Positions 46,780 through 57,114 of a DNA stretch of 60,008 bases are shown here, in pieces. Made by a program: the position numbers and the translations under genes. Below the pieces are notes generated by a model, which made no database searches, had not been told where the DNA came from, and saw nothing but the letters and a program-made list of their open reading frames with translations. The stretch comes from Phellopilus nigrolimitatus (taxonomy: Eukaryota > Basidiomycota > Agaricomycetes > Hymenochaetales > Hymenochaetaceae). How positions within the stretch are numbered: position 1 is the first letter of the stretch; the number at the start of each line of letters is the position of its first letter. The stretch is taken from the NCBI GenBank assembly GCA_021029095.1, contig JAJOHG010000154.1, forward strand, positions 1 to 60,008, in the 5' to 3' direction.

Positions 46780-46974
46780 GGCGAGCTCGACAGCGCGGGT
46801 CGTCGGCGTCGGTGAGTAAGTGCTTGTATGCAACTTTTTTTGGATTCTTTGGCTGACTAGCAAGGACACAGTCTTACTCAATCACGTCACGTGGTATGTC
46901 CGCATTTACTCATCACGGAGTCATTTACGCGCAGCTCGACGCGCTCCAGCACAACTTGCCTTCCGACCACCGTC
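46780..46974. promoter_or_regulatory. 195-bp divergent promoter, NMD3/Clr2-domain gene
   Basis: Short shared upstream region between two opposite start codons. No motif is called. Confidence 0.4.
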
Positions 46975-47859
46975 ATGGCGGCTGCTGATGCCTACAGCGG
47001 TGACCCCTTATACCTGACGGTCGTCGACAATCTCGTTACTATTACAGACTCGGACGGGTCCCTCGACAGGCTGCCGCGGAGCAAAGAGCGCGTGGTGCTC
47101 GAGGACGGCACAGTCAACTACCTCGCCGCAGCAGACCCAGACACTGACGCGCGCTGGCGAGACAAGATAGCTACGTTCCTCATCATGGAGGGCGCTTGGC
47201 ACGACCTGCGTAAGTGCTGCTGAGCAGTCTGTCACTCGCGAGTCGATGTCCTCATGCGTTCCACTGCACGATTTATTAAGCCCGCCAACGCCATTACATC
47301 TTGACCGCATTCCCACGTGGGTACAGGCTGTATACGCATCGGAAGGGCGACAAGAGCAATCCCCGTCAAGACTCTTATTTGTATGGTGTGTAGCATTGAT
47401 TTTTGGACTCGAGAGCGTCAGGCCAAGATACTGACCTTGATGGATCTCCAACCCAGGTTCAACGACCTGCAAGGTGTTCCGCTCTCCTGAGGTGTGTACG
47501 CAACCCCTCTCCCGCACAGCATCTGTTCTTCCCTGTCTCTGACTAACTCGTTGCCTTCGTCCCGACAGGAGTTCGTTCTCCACGCGAAATGGCTTGCGTA
47601 CGGCCAACCACGCGACCATTCCAATCGCACCCTGTGCGGCTGCCATTACTGCTCCGGCACGCTTCGGTCAGAGATATCAGAGATGCTGAAGGCGGCGGTG
47701 AGCCATCTGAATTCGGAGCGACCCGCGACTGAGGGCGGGCGGCCTGGCATGCGGTCGCGCAAGGTGCCAGTGCTTGCGAAAGACTACACCAACCTCGATG
47801 CAAGCGGGAGTACCTCCAGGCGGGTGAAATCGACCGTCTTTACTCATGTGGAAAAATGA
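46975..47859 (+). CDS. Clr2-domain (transcription-silencing) protein, short form
   Basis: Predicted 221 aa from exons 46975-47209, 47281-47385, 47457-47491 and 47569-47859. The core reads WRDKIATFLIMEGAWHDL, ILTAFPRGYRLYTHRKGDK, then DSYLYG, VFRSPEEFVLHAKWLA and CGCHYCSG. This order (KGxxxxPRxDxYLYG, FRSPxEFxxHAxWL, CxCxYC) matches the Clr2 transcription-silencing domain described from the S. pombe SHREC subunit Clr2. The fungal Clr2 proteins I know are longer, so this single-domain protein may be a distinct basidiomycete subgroup. A heterochromatin role is inferred from the domain only. Confidence 0.7.
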
Positions 47860-48165
47860 GCTTCGAGGGACGTTCGAATGTTTTCTGATTATCTTCCGTT
47901 ATGTATGTGTGACTCGACTGCTTTCGTTTGTGCTATCGCTTTGGGCTCCCGGAGGTTATATGGCTTCACTTCTCTCATTCTAATATACTAGCCCAGTTTG
48001 TGATTGTATGATGTACATTTATTTCTGCATGTATAGTGGTTGTTGTATAAATTTATCTACTTGTCACAAGATAGGGAATTCTATAAATGGAATGAATGTG
48101 ACATCTTATATCTATTTTTTTCCTTTTCTCGATCTTGACGCCGTCCCTCCCGCCCAAACGGCGCC
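47860..48165. other. short intergenic region
   Basis: 306 AT-rich bases, presumably a 3' UTR and the next promoter. Nothing else seen. Confidence 0.5.
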
Positions 48166-49439
48166 ATGCTCGCCCGCCTCTGTCGCCGCCGCCAGAGCCC
48201 GCCATTCTCCCATTCCCTCCTTCTTCCCCGCCCGAGTCAAGCGCGATGTTATACACAACAGCGCACTGCGCGCACGCCACGCTCGGCACCGCAGGCCTCA
48301 ACGACGAACCCGTCCCCGGGCGCACAGCGCAAGAACCGCGTGCTTCCCTCCACCACCGCGGCGCCGCCCGCCCCTGGCGCACGCACAGGCGCCAGCGTGA
48401 AGTCCCGGCCCCCCATCCCCGGCGCCGCCGCCGAGGACACGAAAGCGTTCGTCCAGGTGCGCCGGGCGGCGGCCGCGCGCGAGATGGAGCAGTCCGGCGA
48501 GCAGATCGACAGGCTGCGGATGTCGATCAAGGCAGGCATGGAGCCCTGGGCGAGCAAGGCGTTTCTCTTGGGTGCGTTGCCGCCCTCCCGCACTTCTCTG
48601 TGGACTTCGTGAACTCACGCCGAGCTGGACCTACTGCAGATCTCCGCATACCGTCGAAGGAGACGAGCGTGAAAGCGCTGCGGGACAACTTCAAGAACAA
48701 CGTGCAGAACATTCTTAGGTGCGCTGCGGAACTGCGTGCCTCCTTATCTTACTTCATTCATGATGCATCTATAAGCTAGCATGTTTCGCCTTGCGAACGA
48801 CTTCGCGTTCCCCGGAATCGTAACGAAATGGCGTATACACCCGCAGCTCTTCCGCGCGAAGTCGACCAGCGACAGTGCGTGGGTTGCACCGTTCCGGCAC
48901 GACCTACTTGACATATACACGCGCATCAACCGCGCCATCGCCGCGTACGCCCGCCCTCCCCTCCTGACCCGCACTCCCGTATCTAACGTCCAGCGCGCAG
49001 CGGCGACCCGAAGCCCATAACGAAGTTCACCGCTTACGAGTACCAGCAGCACGCGATGCAGCTGCTGCACCGCAGCGCGCGCAGCACGGCGGGCACGGGG
49101 CGCACGCACAGCTGGGAGCTCCAGAAGCTGCTCGCGCCCGTGCAGATCCTCTCGCTGCGCGCGTACCCGCTGTACCACGCGCCCGAGGAGCCCAGGTACG
49201 GCAACCGTCTCTGCGCGCAGGCGCTCGCGCGCTTCGAGACGCTGCAGACGCTCACGGTGCGCAACGCACGCGGGCAGGTCATCCGCCCCGACGGCACCGT
49301 CGCAGAGGAGGGCTACGCTCCTGAGCCGCGCAGGGTACTGGAGTACTTGGTGTGCGAGAACAAGATGTTCTACCAGGACGGGTGGTACATCCGCGACCAG
49401 ATGTTTGAAGGCGTGAAGCCAAATTTTAAGGATGTCTGA
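48166..49439 (+). CDS. mL45/Tim44-like mitochondrial protein
   Basis: Predicted 362 aa from exons 48166-48571, 48640-48718, 48780-48944 and 49001-49439. The N-terminus (MLARLCRRRQSPPFSHSLLL) is Arg-rich and free of acidic residues, as in mitochondrial presequences. The C-terminal half reads VQILSLRAYPLYH, RFETLQTLTVRNARGQVI and RRVLEYLVCENKMFYQDGWYI, resembling the NTF2-like fold of the Tim44/mL45/Mba1 group (a RxxTxQTL strand, then VxEYxVxExxxxxxxxWxI). Such proteins bind the mitochondrial ribosome or the import motor at the inner membrane. The subfamily is uncertain; an Mba1- or mL45-type ribosome factor seems likelier than Tim44 itself. Confidence 0.6.
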
Positions 49440-49669
49440 CATGATTGAGAGCTACCTAGTATCTACAGATAAAAGTAATGTGGGCCCAATTTTACAATGC
49501 AAACTTTTTAAAGAAAAGAAACCTCGAGCGAAGGCCGTGTTTCAAACAACGCGTACAACATAAGGGGCTTTTTGAGTCCTTTACATTCTCTAATCCTTCC
49601 AGTCTATGCCTATCATGGGTGAACATATAAGATCAGTTAGGCATGTATATCAAGAATGCTCGCTACTAC
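49440..49669. other. intergenic between convergent genes
   Basis: 230 bp between two stop codons, presumably 3' UTRs. It coincides with the right edge of the GC-rich block. Confidence 0.4.
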
Positions 49670-51555
49670 TTATGGAGGTGACTCCCGGTTCCTGCCTGTA
49701 TCTAATTGTCCCTGCACTCGACGTATGCCCTCTTGCGCTTCCTGTGCCTGCGCCCTGTTCCCAAGCGAGCGCAGTCCCATATTCGAGAGCGAGTAACACC
49801 TCAGCGCGTCTTCAAGCTGGCCTAACTCCTGCAGCATCCACATAAGCATCCCAAAAGTCGACGAACAAAGACTAGCCGACGCACCTCGTAATAGATCGCT
49901 GCATTGAACAGCACCGCGGTGTACGTCTGGTCGCACAGAGCGAGCTCGGCGCCGTTGTCGGGCTCGCCGTCCTTCGGCGAGCCGTGCGCCTTGTGCGCCG
50001 AGCTGTACAGGTTCATCGCGCGCTGCATCACACGCGGTATGTCGCGCGCGAGCATCGGGTTGTCCGGCCGCTGGCGGCGCAGCGCCATCAGCAGCGCCAT
50101 GTGCGCGCACTCCACCTGCAGAGCCTGACAGAGCTCCGCGGGCGCGGCCGGCACGGGAGGCCGCTTGTTCTGGGCTTTGGGCTGCACGAGCAGGTTGGAG
50201 GCGACGCGGTAGAGCGTTATGGCAGGCCTAATGGTAGGTCGTTTTAAAGCGACCGTTGCTTCAGCGCTCTCGCTATTTGATATGAGAGGAAAAAACATAC
50301 CCTGCTTTACCTTGCCGTGCGTAAAACGAGGCTAATCGTTCTATTGGTGCCACCAACTCTGTCTTCGTCAAAGATACCCATGCCGGGAGGCCAAGTTGTG
50401 CATTCTCCGAACCCGGACTGAAGACATCGCGCAAAGCATGCTCACGGCTCTGCTCTCGTCTATTTTCTACAGACTTAACAGCACTGTCTTCTGATTCGCC
50501 TTTTTCTTCAGCTGTTTTTTGGGGGGCAGAGGGTGCGCTATCGGTGTTAATGAATCCTCCACGCCGCGTGTCAGGTACGAGATCATACTCGTCACGTACC
50601 ACGCGCAGCACCTCCTCCATCGCGTAGCTCAGCCAATGCTCCTCTTCTGCAGGGCGCGCGAGTGTCTCAGCCATGTCTCCGAGCTTTAGTGCTAGCGCGA
50701 CTGCACGCATGCGTTCCCGAGTGGTCGGGGTGGGATGCGCGGCACTATACTCCTCAGGACCTGTCGCACCTGATGGCGAACTACGTAACGAGCGATTTAC
50801 AGAAGGTTCATGCCCAGTTGATCCAGACGGTGAGGATGAAGATGAGGATGAGGAGGGTGATGGCGAAGACGAGACTTGCAGACTTGGGACGAGAAGCGCA
50901 ATGGCCGCACTGAGGACAGCGTAGGCTTGCTCGAACTCGCGATCAGCTTCGAGAACTTCGGCGAGGACGATGGCAATCCCGGAGATTTTGAGGTAAGGTT
51001 CGGGAGAAAGGGCTGAGGAGGGAAGAGTTTGCACGACCTCCCAGGCTCTTTAGAATCCATAAAAATGTTAATGGATTGTAGGAAAGCACTATAAAATAGC
51101 GAAGAGCGCACGCACTTCATCAAATGTCTCTGGCTCAACTTCAGATCATCCCTCTCTTTTGCTCGCAGTCCAGATCTCAGGTCCCCTCGCACCTCCTTTG
51201 GCCACATTGTCAGTGTCGCGTAAAACTCATAACTGAGGATAGGGTTAAAGTATACGCAAAACAGCAATTACACGACTTACAGGCCCCAAGCCGTTGCGGC
51301 CACGCCAACAGCCAGCAGCGCCCCGAGAATCTTCGAAATGGGAATCTGAGAGTTTGGACTGTCCGATGGCAAAGAGCCCTTGCCGTTGCTGAACATTCTT
51401 GTGTGTCGTGCTCCTCGGGAACTTGATGATCGAGGTGATTCATGAGAAATCGCCTTTTTGCGCTGAAAAGTCCTCAGATTCGAAGAAAACATTCTTCGCG
51501 CATATTTTCCATCCAGCGCAAGAGGCTTCTTGAGCAAGTTTATTCGCGAAAGCAT
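49670..51555 (-). CDS. MGR3-like mitochondrial TPR protein, copy A
   Basis: Predicted 546 aa from exons 51555-51281, 51232-51116, 51047-50301, 50227-49885 and 49828-49670. The N-terminus is a basic presequence (MLSRINLLKKPLAL), followed by one membrane helix (SKILGALLAVGVAATAWGLY) and then MWPKEVRGDLRSGLRAKERD. TPR-like helices follow: KAWEVVQTLPSSALSPEPYL, IAIVLAEVLEADREFEQAYAVLSAAI, RAVALALKLGDMAETL, and a final ALRCYSLSNMGLRSLGN repeat. This plan matches Mgr3, the subunit that delivers substrates to the i-AAA protease Yme1 on the intermembrane-space side. Of the three copies this one is the most TPR-like and GC-rich, so it is the likeliest orthologue. Confidence 0.75.
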
Positions 51556-51773
51556 GTTCGCGAGAGCAGTATAGAAAGGAAAGAGTACTCGGCTGGCGCA
51601 CTGCCAGTGCGCAGAGTAAAGATCGACGTTTCGGCATCCCGGCAGAGATGCATGCCTGCCGGAATCAACTATAGTTAATACAACTAACTTTACTTCTTGC
51701 CAACGAACAACAACATCGATTCCTCCCTGCTATCTCAGAGGCTCAGAGCTCACTTATTCTGATTTTTCAACCT
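51556..51773. promoter_or_regulatory. 218-bp divergent promoter, MGR3-like A/B
   Basis: Head-to-head spacing of two paralogues; both promoters must lie here. No specific motif is called. Confidence 0.4.
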
Positions 51774-53730
51774 ATGCTCCAACTTGGTCGAAATATCCAG
51801 GTCTTGAACATATCAAGACACGGACTCAGAGCTACATATCCGAGTCTGGCACAAGCAGGGACTCAGAGATTTTCTCATACCCCTCTTTACACTATTCGTA
51901 CAAGAGAGACAGAACACTCCCGGAATGGGTCTCATGCAAACCCGTCGCTCCCCTCTCGAAAATCGTATTCAACCAAAATTCCAAGATTCAGTTCAAGCTC
52001 ATTCATACCCAAGCTTCGCCGGCTCCCCGGTCTAGTTTTCAAAGTGTTAGGAATATTCACTCTAGGATACATTGGAATTACCGCTGTCAGGGCGTGGTCT
52101 GCGTGAGCCTTTTTGATCCTTGTCTGGTCGGGCTCTCCCTATATTTATTTCATTTACGTACGCCAAAAGGTTTCATCATCCTCCGCTTTCATTATGGCCT
52201 AAAGAGCTCCGTAAGGAGATGCAAAAGGCTTGGCGAGCAATGGCCACGGGGAACCTAGAAGATAATATCGAGGCACTCACCAGGTAACTTCGTACATCTG
52301 ACGAATATGCGCATAAGATCACGATTCACGTTGCAACCGCCTTTTATTGTTTAGAGCCTGGGAGATAACAAAATCTATTCCCGACGAGTCTCTTGGACCC
52401 GAACCATATTTTAAACGGTTTAGCGTTGCAGCATGGCTAGCAGACGCCCTTGAGAGGGACAATCAAACCTTGAAGGCATACAAAATTCTCGTTGATATTC
52501 TCACCATATATAACTCTCGAAGCCGGAAATCTCCTACTTCAAAAAAAGCATTGGCCGAACCTACTCCAACCTATGAGTCCGCCTTTCGACCAATCGAGTT
52601 GGCCTTCGAAGTCCATTCTCCTACTCTAGAAACTCATGGCATGAGTGACGAAGACAGGCATCGCGCACTCGCGGTTTCTTTGAAGCTACACACTTTAGCA
52701 GAGAAATGTGACAGCACTGCGAACGGAAAATGGCTCGATTACGCCATTGGCGAGCTCATGAACACCCTCGATGCTGGCCCCATATCTTCATCTGAATGTT
52801 TTCCTGACATTCTTTCTCTCTTACAAGACGCGCGTTATGAGATTGGCGATCAATTCCCGTCTCTGAAATTCCTTCCCGGCATCCACGTAGATAGCGCCGA
52901 GAACAAGAAAGCGCGCGTCGATGCCACTGCTTCCAAAGATAATCTGCCTACAATCGAGGAAGTATCTAAAGACCTCAAGGGCATTCCATTCCCAGAATGG
53001 GCTTTATTGACGAAGAATATGGCTGTGACTGTTCCCCTCGAACAAATTGCGGAAACTCTTGAAAAGCAGGGACATCTAGAGTGAGTTAGGCATTTGCGAA
53101 ATCTTTCTTCCGCTGATGAAAAGAATAGGTTAGCAAAGAAGTTATACTCTCTCGTGGTTGACATACCAATCGTTCGAGAGTATGGTAACTTAGCTCTGTT
53201 CCAGGATGCAGGCTTTACCATGCACTGTGCCAACCAAGCTGTCCAGATCATTCTGAAACAGATGGATGCCGGCGGACTCGCGTATTTTGCCCTCGTTTTT
53301 CAAGGAATCCGAATTCTGGACCGAGCAGCGCAAAATGTGCAAGCCCTTCCAGGAGTACTAGAAATACTACCATTGATCGACCCGCATGTTCTGCACGCTT
53401 TGATTTTAAAAGACCTTCGAAATGGTATAAAGTATCGTATGCATTGTGGACTCATCTTCGAGGTCCGTTCATTCCTCGCCTTTTCCGTTACGCTCTCATC
53501 GCTTCTACTTCTATACGTATTCTATCTTGTCTACTACTCACTTTTTATTTTCTCCGCAGAAACAGCTGATATTGCATCCAGCTATCAGGCATTACCAGCA
53601 ATCTGCCGAAGAGGCGAAGTCTTTAGGTATGCATAAGGAAGAGCAGGAAGCCCTTAGGGCTTTGCAAAGGGCAAAAGCAAAGCTGCATAAAGGAAAAGAA
53701 CCTGATCTGGAAGAATTCATTAAAATATAG
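51774..53730 (+). CDS. MGR3-like protein, copy B
   Basis: Predicted 557 aa from exons 51774-52102, 52170-52283, 52355-53080, 53129-53462 and 53560-53730. Same plan as copy A: a basic Ser/Thr-rich N-terminus, a membrane helix (LVFKVLGIFTLGYIGITAV), then LSLWPKELRKEMQKAWRAMA, RAWEITKSIPDESLGPEPYF, VAAWLADALERDNQTLKAYK and RALAVSLKLHTLAEKC. It ends with a TPR-like helix pair (HYQQSAEEAKSLGMHKEEQE). Exon number and intron phases (2,2,2,0) are identical to copies A and C. Sequence divergence from A is large, so duplication is old or B evolves fast. Mitochondrial location is inferred from the N-terminus. Confidence 0.72.
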
Positions 53731-54137
53731 TTGACATGGAAAACTAGTCTTGGAAAATGTTGGCTTCTACAATCTATGTCGCCTTACTGTGTCTCAGATA
53801 GCTTTACGAGTATTGTGTGATGAATTTGCGTAGATAGTCACAATACTGTAGGATGCACGCTAGAACGGCTGCGACCGAGAGAGATCGACGCTTCAGCTGC
53901 TGCCGGCGTTGTTGTGCACACGTACATCTTGTTTTTACGGCTGGCACATGCTCCGAAGTCGAAACTCTTTGGATATTAAACACGATGCGCAAACGTGTTA
54001 TCCTGTATATCATCCCAGGATCTCAGCGGCAGATTGGCTCTACGCCCGCTCGACGCTTCAGGATACAATCCAGCAAGGAAACGTTGAATTTCAGCCGACG
54101 CTTCATCTAGGCTCAGGTTACTTATTGACGATTATCA
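53731..54137. other. intergenic between MGR3-like copies B and C
   Basis: 407 bases between tandem paralogues, presumably a 3' UTR and a promoter. No coding signal recognised. Confidence 0.5.
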
Positions 54138-56050
54138 ATGCTACGCGTAGGGGTTCGAGGAACTGTGTTGGTCTCGACGACAGCGGCGAGCAGGAACTTG
54201 AGAGGCCTCGTCTGCTTCCCAGGTTATGCTCGATCCAGGAATGCAGTCTGGGCGACTGCTCTGGCTCACAGCCTAAACAACAGAGCCAATATCAGATTCA
54301 CTGCCACGGATACAAAGGCACTCACCACGATTTCGAAAACATCGAGAGCTCCGGAATTGCCTGAAGCCTCAAAACCGTCGAAAACTTTGAAGTCACCGAG
54401 GGCCTCGAAATCGTCGAAGACTTTGAAGTCGGCGAAAACCTCGATGACATCGAAAATCTGGACAGTTATCAAGTGCATTATAACTATCGTAGATGTGGCA
54501 TTAGTCACTACTTAGTGAGTTTTATTGTGCCCGGAGATTCGCTCGATTCTGCACTACTATGCTTTCGTCAACTCGGGCCCGTTCATTGATGTTATTATTT
54601 TAGTTATCAACATCCACTACTTGCTGTATGGCCGGTCGAGCTTTTAGAAGCTTCGCTAGCAGAAAGGCGTGGAATTATGCTAGATGGCTCGTTTAGCGGG
54701 GGTACTGTGGATCATTACATTAGGTATCTCAATTAAATTTCGATGCCAATGCTTATCCAGGTTATGGTATGAGGTTTTGCTCATTTTCTTTTACAGAGCA
54801 TGGGAGACAGTACAAACGCTTCCTACAAAAAAGCTCTCCCACGAACCAGTAATGAAACTTATGAGTGTCGCGATGTGGCTCGCTTACGCTCTCGAGAAGG
54901 ATAAAAGGCCTTGCGAGGCGTACAAAGTGCTTAGCGATGCTCTTGAACTCAGGCGCTTGCGATATCTATCCTCGTCCTCGAACACATTTGACGCCTCGCA
55001 GCTAGATCGCTCCGTAAATGAGGATGAACGCAGGATGGTCATTGCGATCTCGCTGAAGCTCTTCAGCTTATTGCATGCCCATGATTTAAAAGTCAACGTC
55101 CGGAACGAGGAACAGAAATGGCTCGCGACGGCCTACTTCGAGTTCAGGCATCTCCTTCATGTGAAAGACCTGGAAGACCCGACATTCAAAGAAACACAGT
55201 TTGTTTCTTCACAGATCGTCAAGTCTTTGATTCCAAAATACCCTCGTCTTAAATTCCATACGAATTTGGGCTCGGAGACGACGCAGGTTTCGAACCAAAG
55301 GTCAAAGGAAATCGCCGAATTTCTCCCGCCGTGGGCAAATCTCACGGAACAGGACGCGTTGGCTATGCCGCTACAGGCTATTGGGAGGTTTACAGAGGAC
55401 CACGAGCACCTTATGTGTGTTGCTTCCGAAAGCGATGTAATGAAACAGATATTAATACTCTCATATAGGTTTGCTTCGGAGCTCTATGATCTTGCGACTA
55501 TTCTATACCTTCACCCGACGCACAGAGGCATGACAGTGGCGAAGGAAAATACTTCTCATTTCCTGCATGCTCTGAACGCAAATGTACGCGTTCTCACGCT
55601 GCTTGCCAGTTGGCAGAATGGAAGGGACAGAGAAATATTCTTGAATTCGGCGTTTAAATTACTCGAGATCAACGAGCAACTAGAAAGCAACTGGCAGGCG
55701 ACGGAGAATGTGCCTGAGCATTGCTACTTCCTCGACATCTGGGGAATGCTCCTCTTGGTACGAAACAGAATATCCTTTTTGTTTATTATTCTATTCAACA
55801 TTTACGTATCATTTTTTGATAGTTGGTCAATGAACCAGGACAAGCCATCGCGAAGTTCAGGCAAGCATTCGAAATCGCAAAAGCTCAAGGAATACCAGAG
55901 GAGCAGCAGACAGCGAAAGAGGCTATAAAATTTGCGCAGAGGCAGCTGGACAGAAAAAATGCACTGGAGCACATGGCATATTTACCCGATGAAATCGAAA
56001 ATCTGATTTACCGCGGGCTGAGAAATGTTATCCGGCGAATGCTTTATTGA
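54138..56050 (+). CDS. MGR3-like protein, copy C
   Basis: Predicted 543 aa from exons 54138-54514, 54604-54723, 54797-55414, 55469-55757 and 55823-56050. The N-terminus is basic (MLRVGVRGTVLVSTTAASRN), followed by a Ser/Lys repeat segment and a membrane helix (TVIKCIITIVDVALVTT). Then come LLAVWPVELLEASLAERRG, RAWETVQTLPTKKLSHEPVM, VAMWLAYALEKDKRPCEAYK and MVIAISLKLFSLL. The C-terminal TPR is QAIAKFRQAFEIAKAQGIPE. Intron phases match copies A and B exactly. The second exon is the least conserved part: the Mgr3-type WPKE becomes WPVE and the basic helix after it is lost. Function may have shifted. Confidence 0.72.
54358..54455 (+). repeat. internal Ser/Lys-rich coding repeat in copy C
   Basis: Two near copies of a roughly 40-nt unit containing cgaaaactttgaagtc / cgaagactttgaagtc encode repeated PSKTLKS and SSKTLKS just before the membrane helix. 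Confidence 0.7.
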
Positions 56051-56176
56051 TTATTCGTGGGTTATTGATACCTGTGCACACAAATTGAAGACAATGTATC
56101 TAGTAAAAGATATGTTATTTCCCATGATAGTACCTAACACAGCTAGTGTATGTCATGGAATGAGAATCTGAACTGT

Positions 56177-56814
56177 TTAGTATGGAGCAGCAGCAGCCTG
56201 GCACTGTTTGAAAAGTTGATGGTGTGTCTTCTAGTTACGTAAAAAAAATTACTTACAGCTTTGAGCTGCTCGAGATACCATGTGCAGCTCGGAAGGTCTG
56301 CTTTCTCGAGACATTGCGTGAACTCTGTACCATGACATCCGCAAAACGTCAAACGGACTGCGCCAACAAAGAAGACAAGTAGAAGCACGTACGTTGCGCA
56401 TGCGAATCACAGCTGATTCCCTGAGAAGTCTGAGCAACAGGCGCGGCCTGGGCCACGGCCTCGGGAGCAGGGGCAGGCTCACTTCGTCCGCCGAAAAGCA
56501 TGCTCGAAAGGCCGTGTCCGATCGTCGAGCCGACCGCGACAGAGGCGGCGTTTGCAGCGATCTGACCCATTAGCCCCGGCCCTTGCGAGGTCTGGGCGGC
56601 CGCACCTGCAGGAACGGGCGGCGCTGCAGGCGGGGCGTGGGACTGGGAATGCCCGGGTGCAGGAGCCGCGGCGGTGCTCGAGCTACGGCTCTGTGCAGGG
56701 GCAGCGCGAGGGGCGGCACGAGGGGCGGGGCGGGAACGAGACTGACGCTGGAAAACAAGAAACGCATTAATGAAACAACGAAGAAACCGAAACTGAAGTG
56801 CAACCTACAGCCAT
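56177..56814 (-). CDS. MIX17: Mix17/CHCHD2-type twin CX9C protein
   Basis: Predicted 151 aa from exons 56814-56809 (6 nt, ATG GCT only), 56747-56393, 56324-56257 and 56203-56177. The N-terminal half is basic and Pro/Ala-rich (RQSRSRPAPRAAPRAAP). The conserved hydrophobic segment is GLMGQIAANAASVAVGST then IGHGLSSMLFGG. The CHCH domain has two CX9C motifs: C-DSHAQQFTQ-C and C-TWYLEQLKA-C; each is completed only after splicing. Proteins of this type are oxidised by Mia40 in the intermembrane space; the human relatives are CHCHD2/CHCHD10. Length equals the family norm (yeast 156 aa). The acceptor at 56325 was chosen because it alone gives the first CX9C spacing. Confidence 0.93.
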
Positions 56815-57114
56815 GGTGATGGTCAAGAGCAAAGAGCGTGAAGCAAAGACGCGAGCGGCCAAGGCAACTCGTCAGTAGGATGCCGATTTTACGCCGGCAT
56901 AGCCCGCGCCGGCCCTAAGCAAAATAGACGTATTTCTGTTGGCTCACTTCCGATTTGTTCCTAGCTCACATTACGTAATCGAAATTTATTTTCTAATATC
57001 CACAAGAACGTGTACATGTATGACAAGTCGGCTTAAGAGCAAGGGAGAACTATACACATAACGAAAAATGAAAGGGAAACCCATATAGCCTTCCATAACA
57101 GTCGGAGACAAGTT
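56815..57114. other. intergenic, MIX17 upstream and malic enzyme 3' side
   Basis: 300 bases holding the MIX17 promoter and the malic enzyme 3' UTR. No gene seen. Confidence 0.45.
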
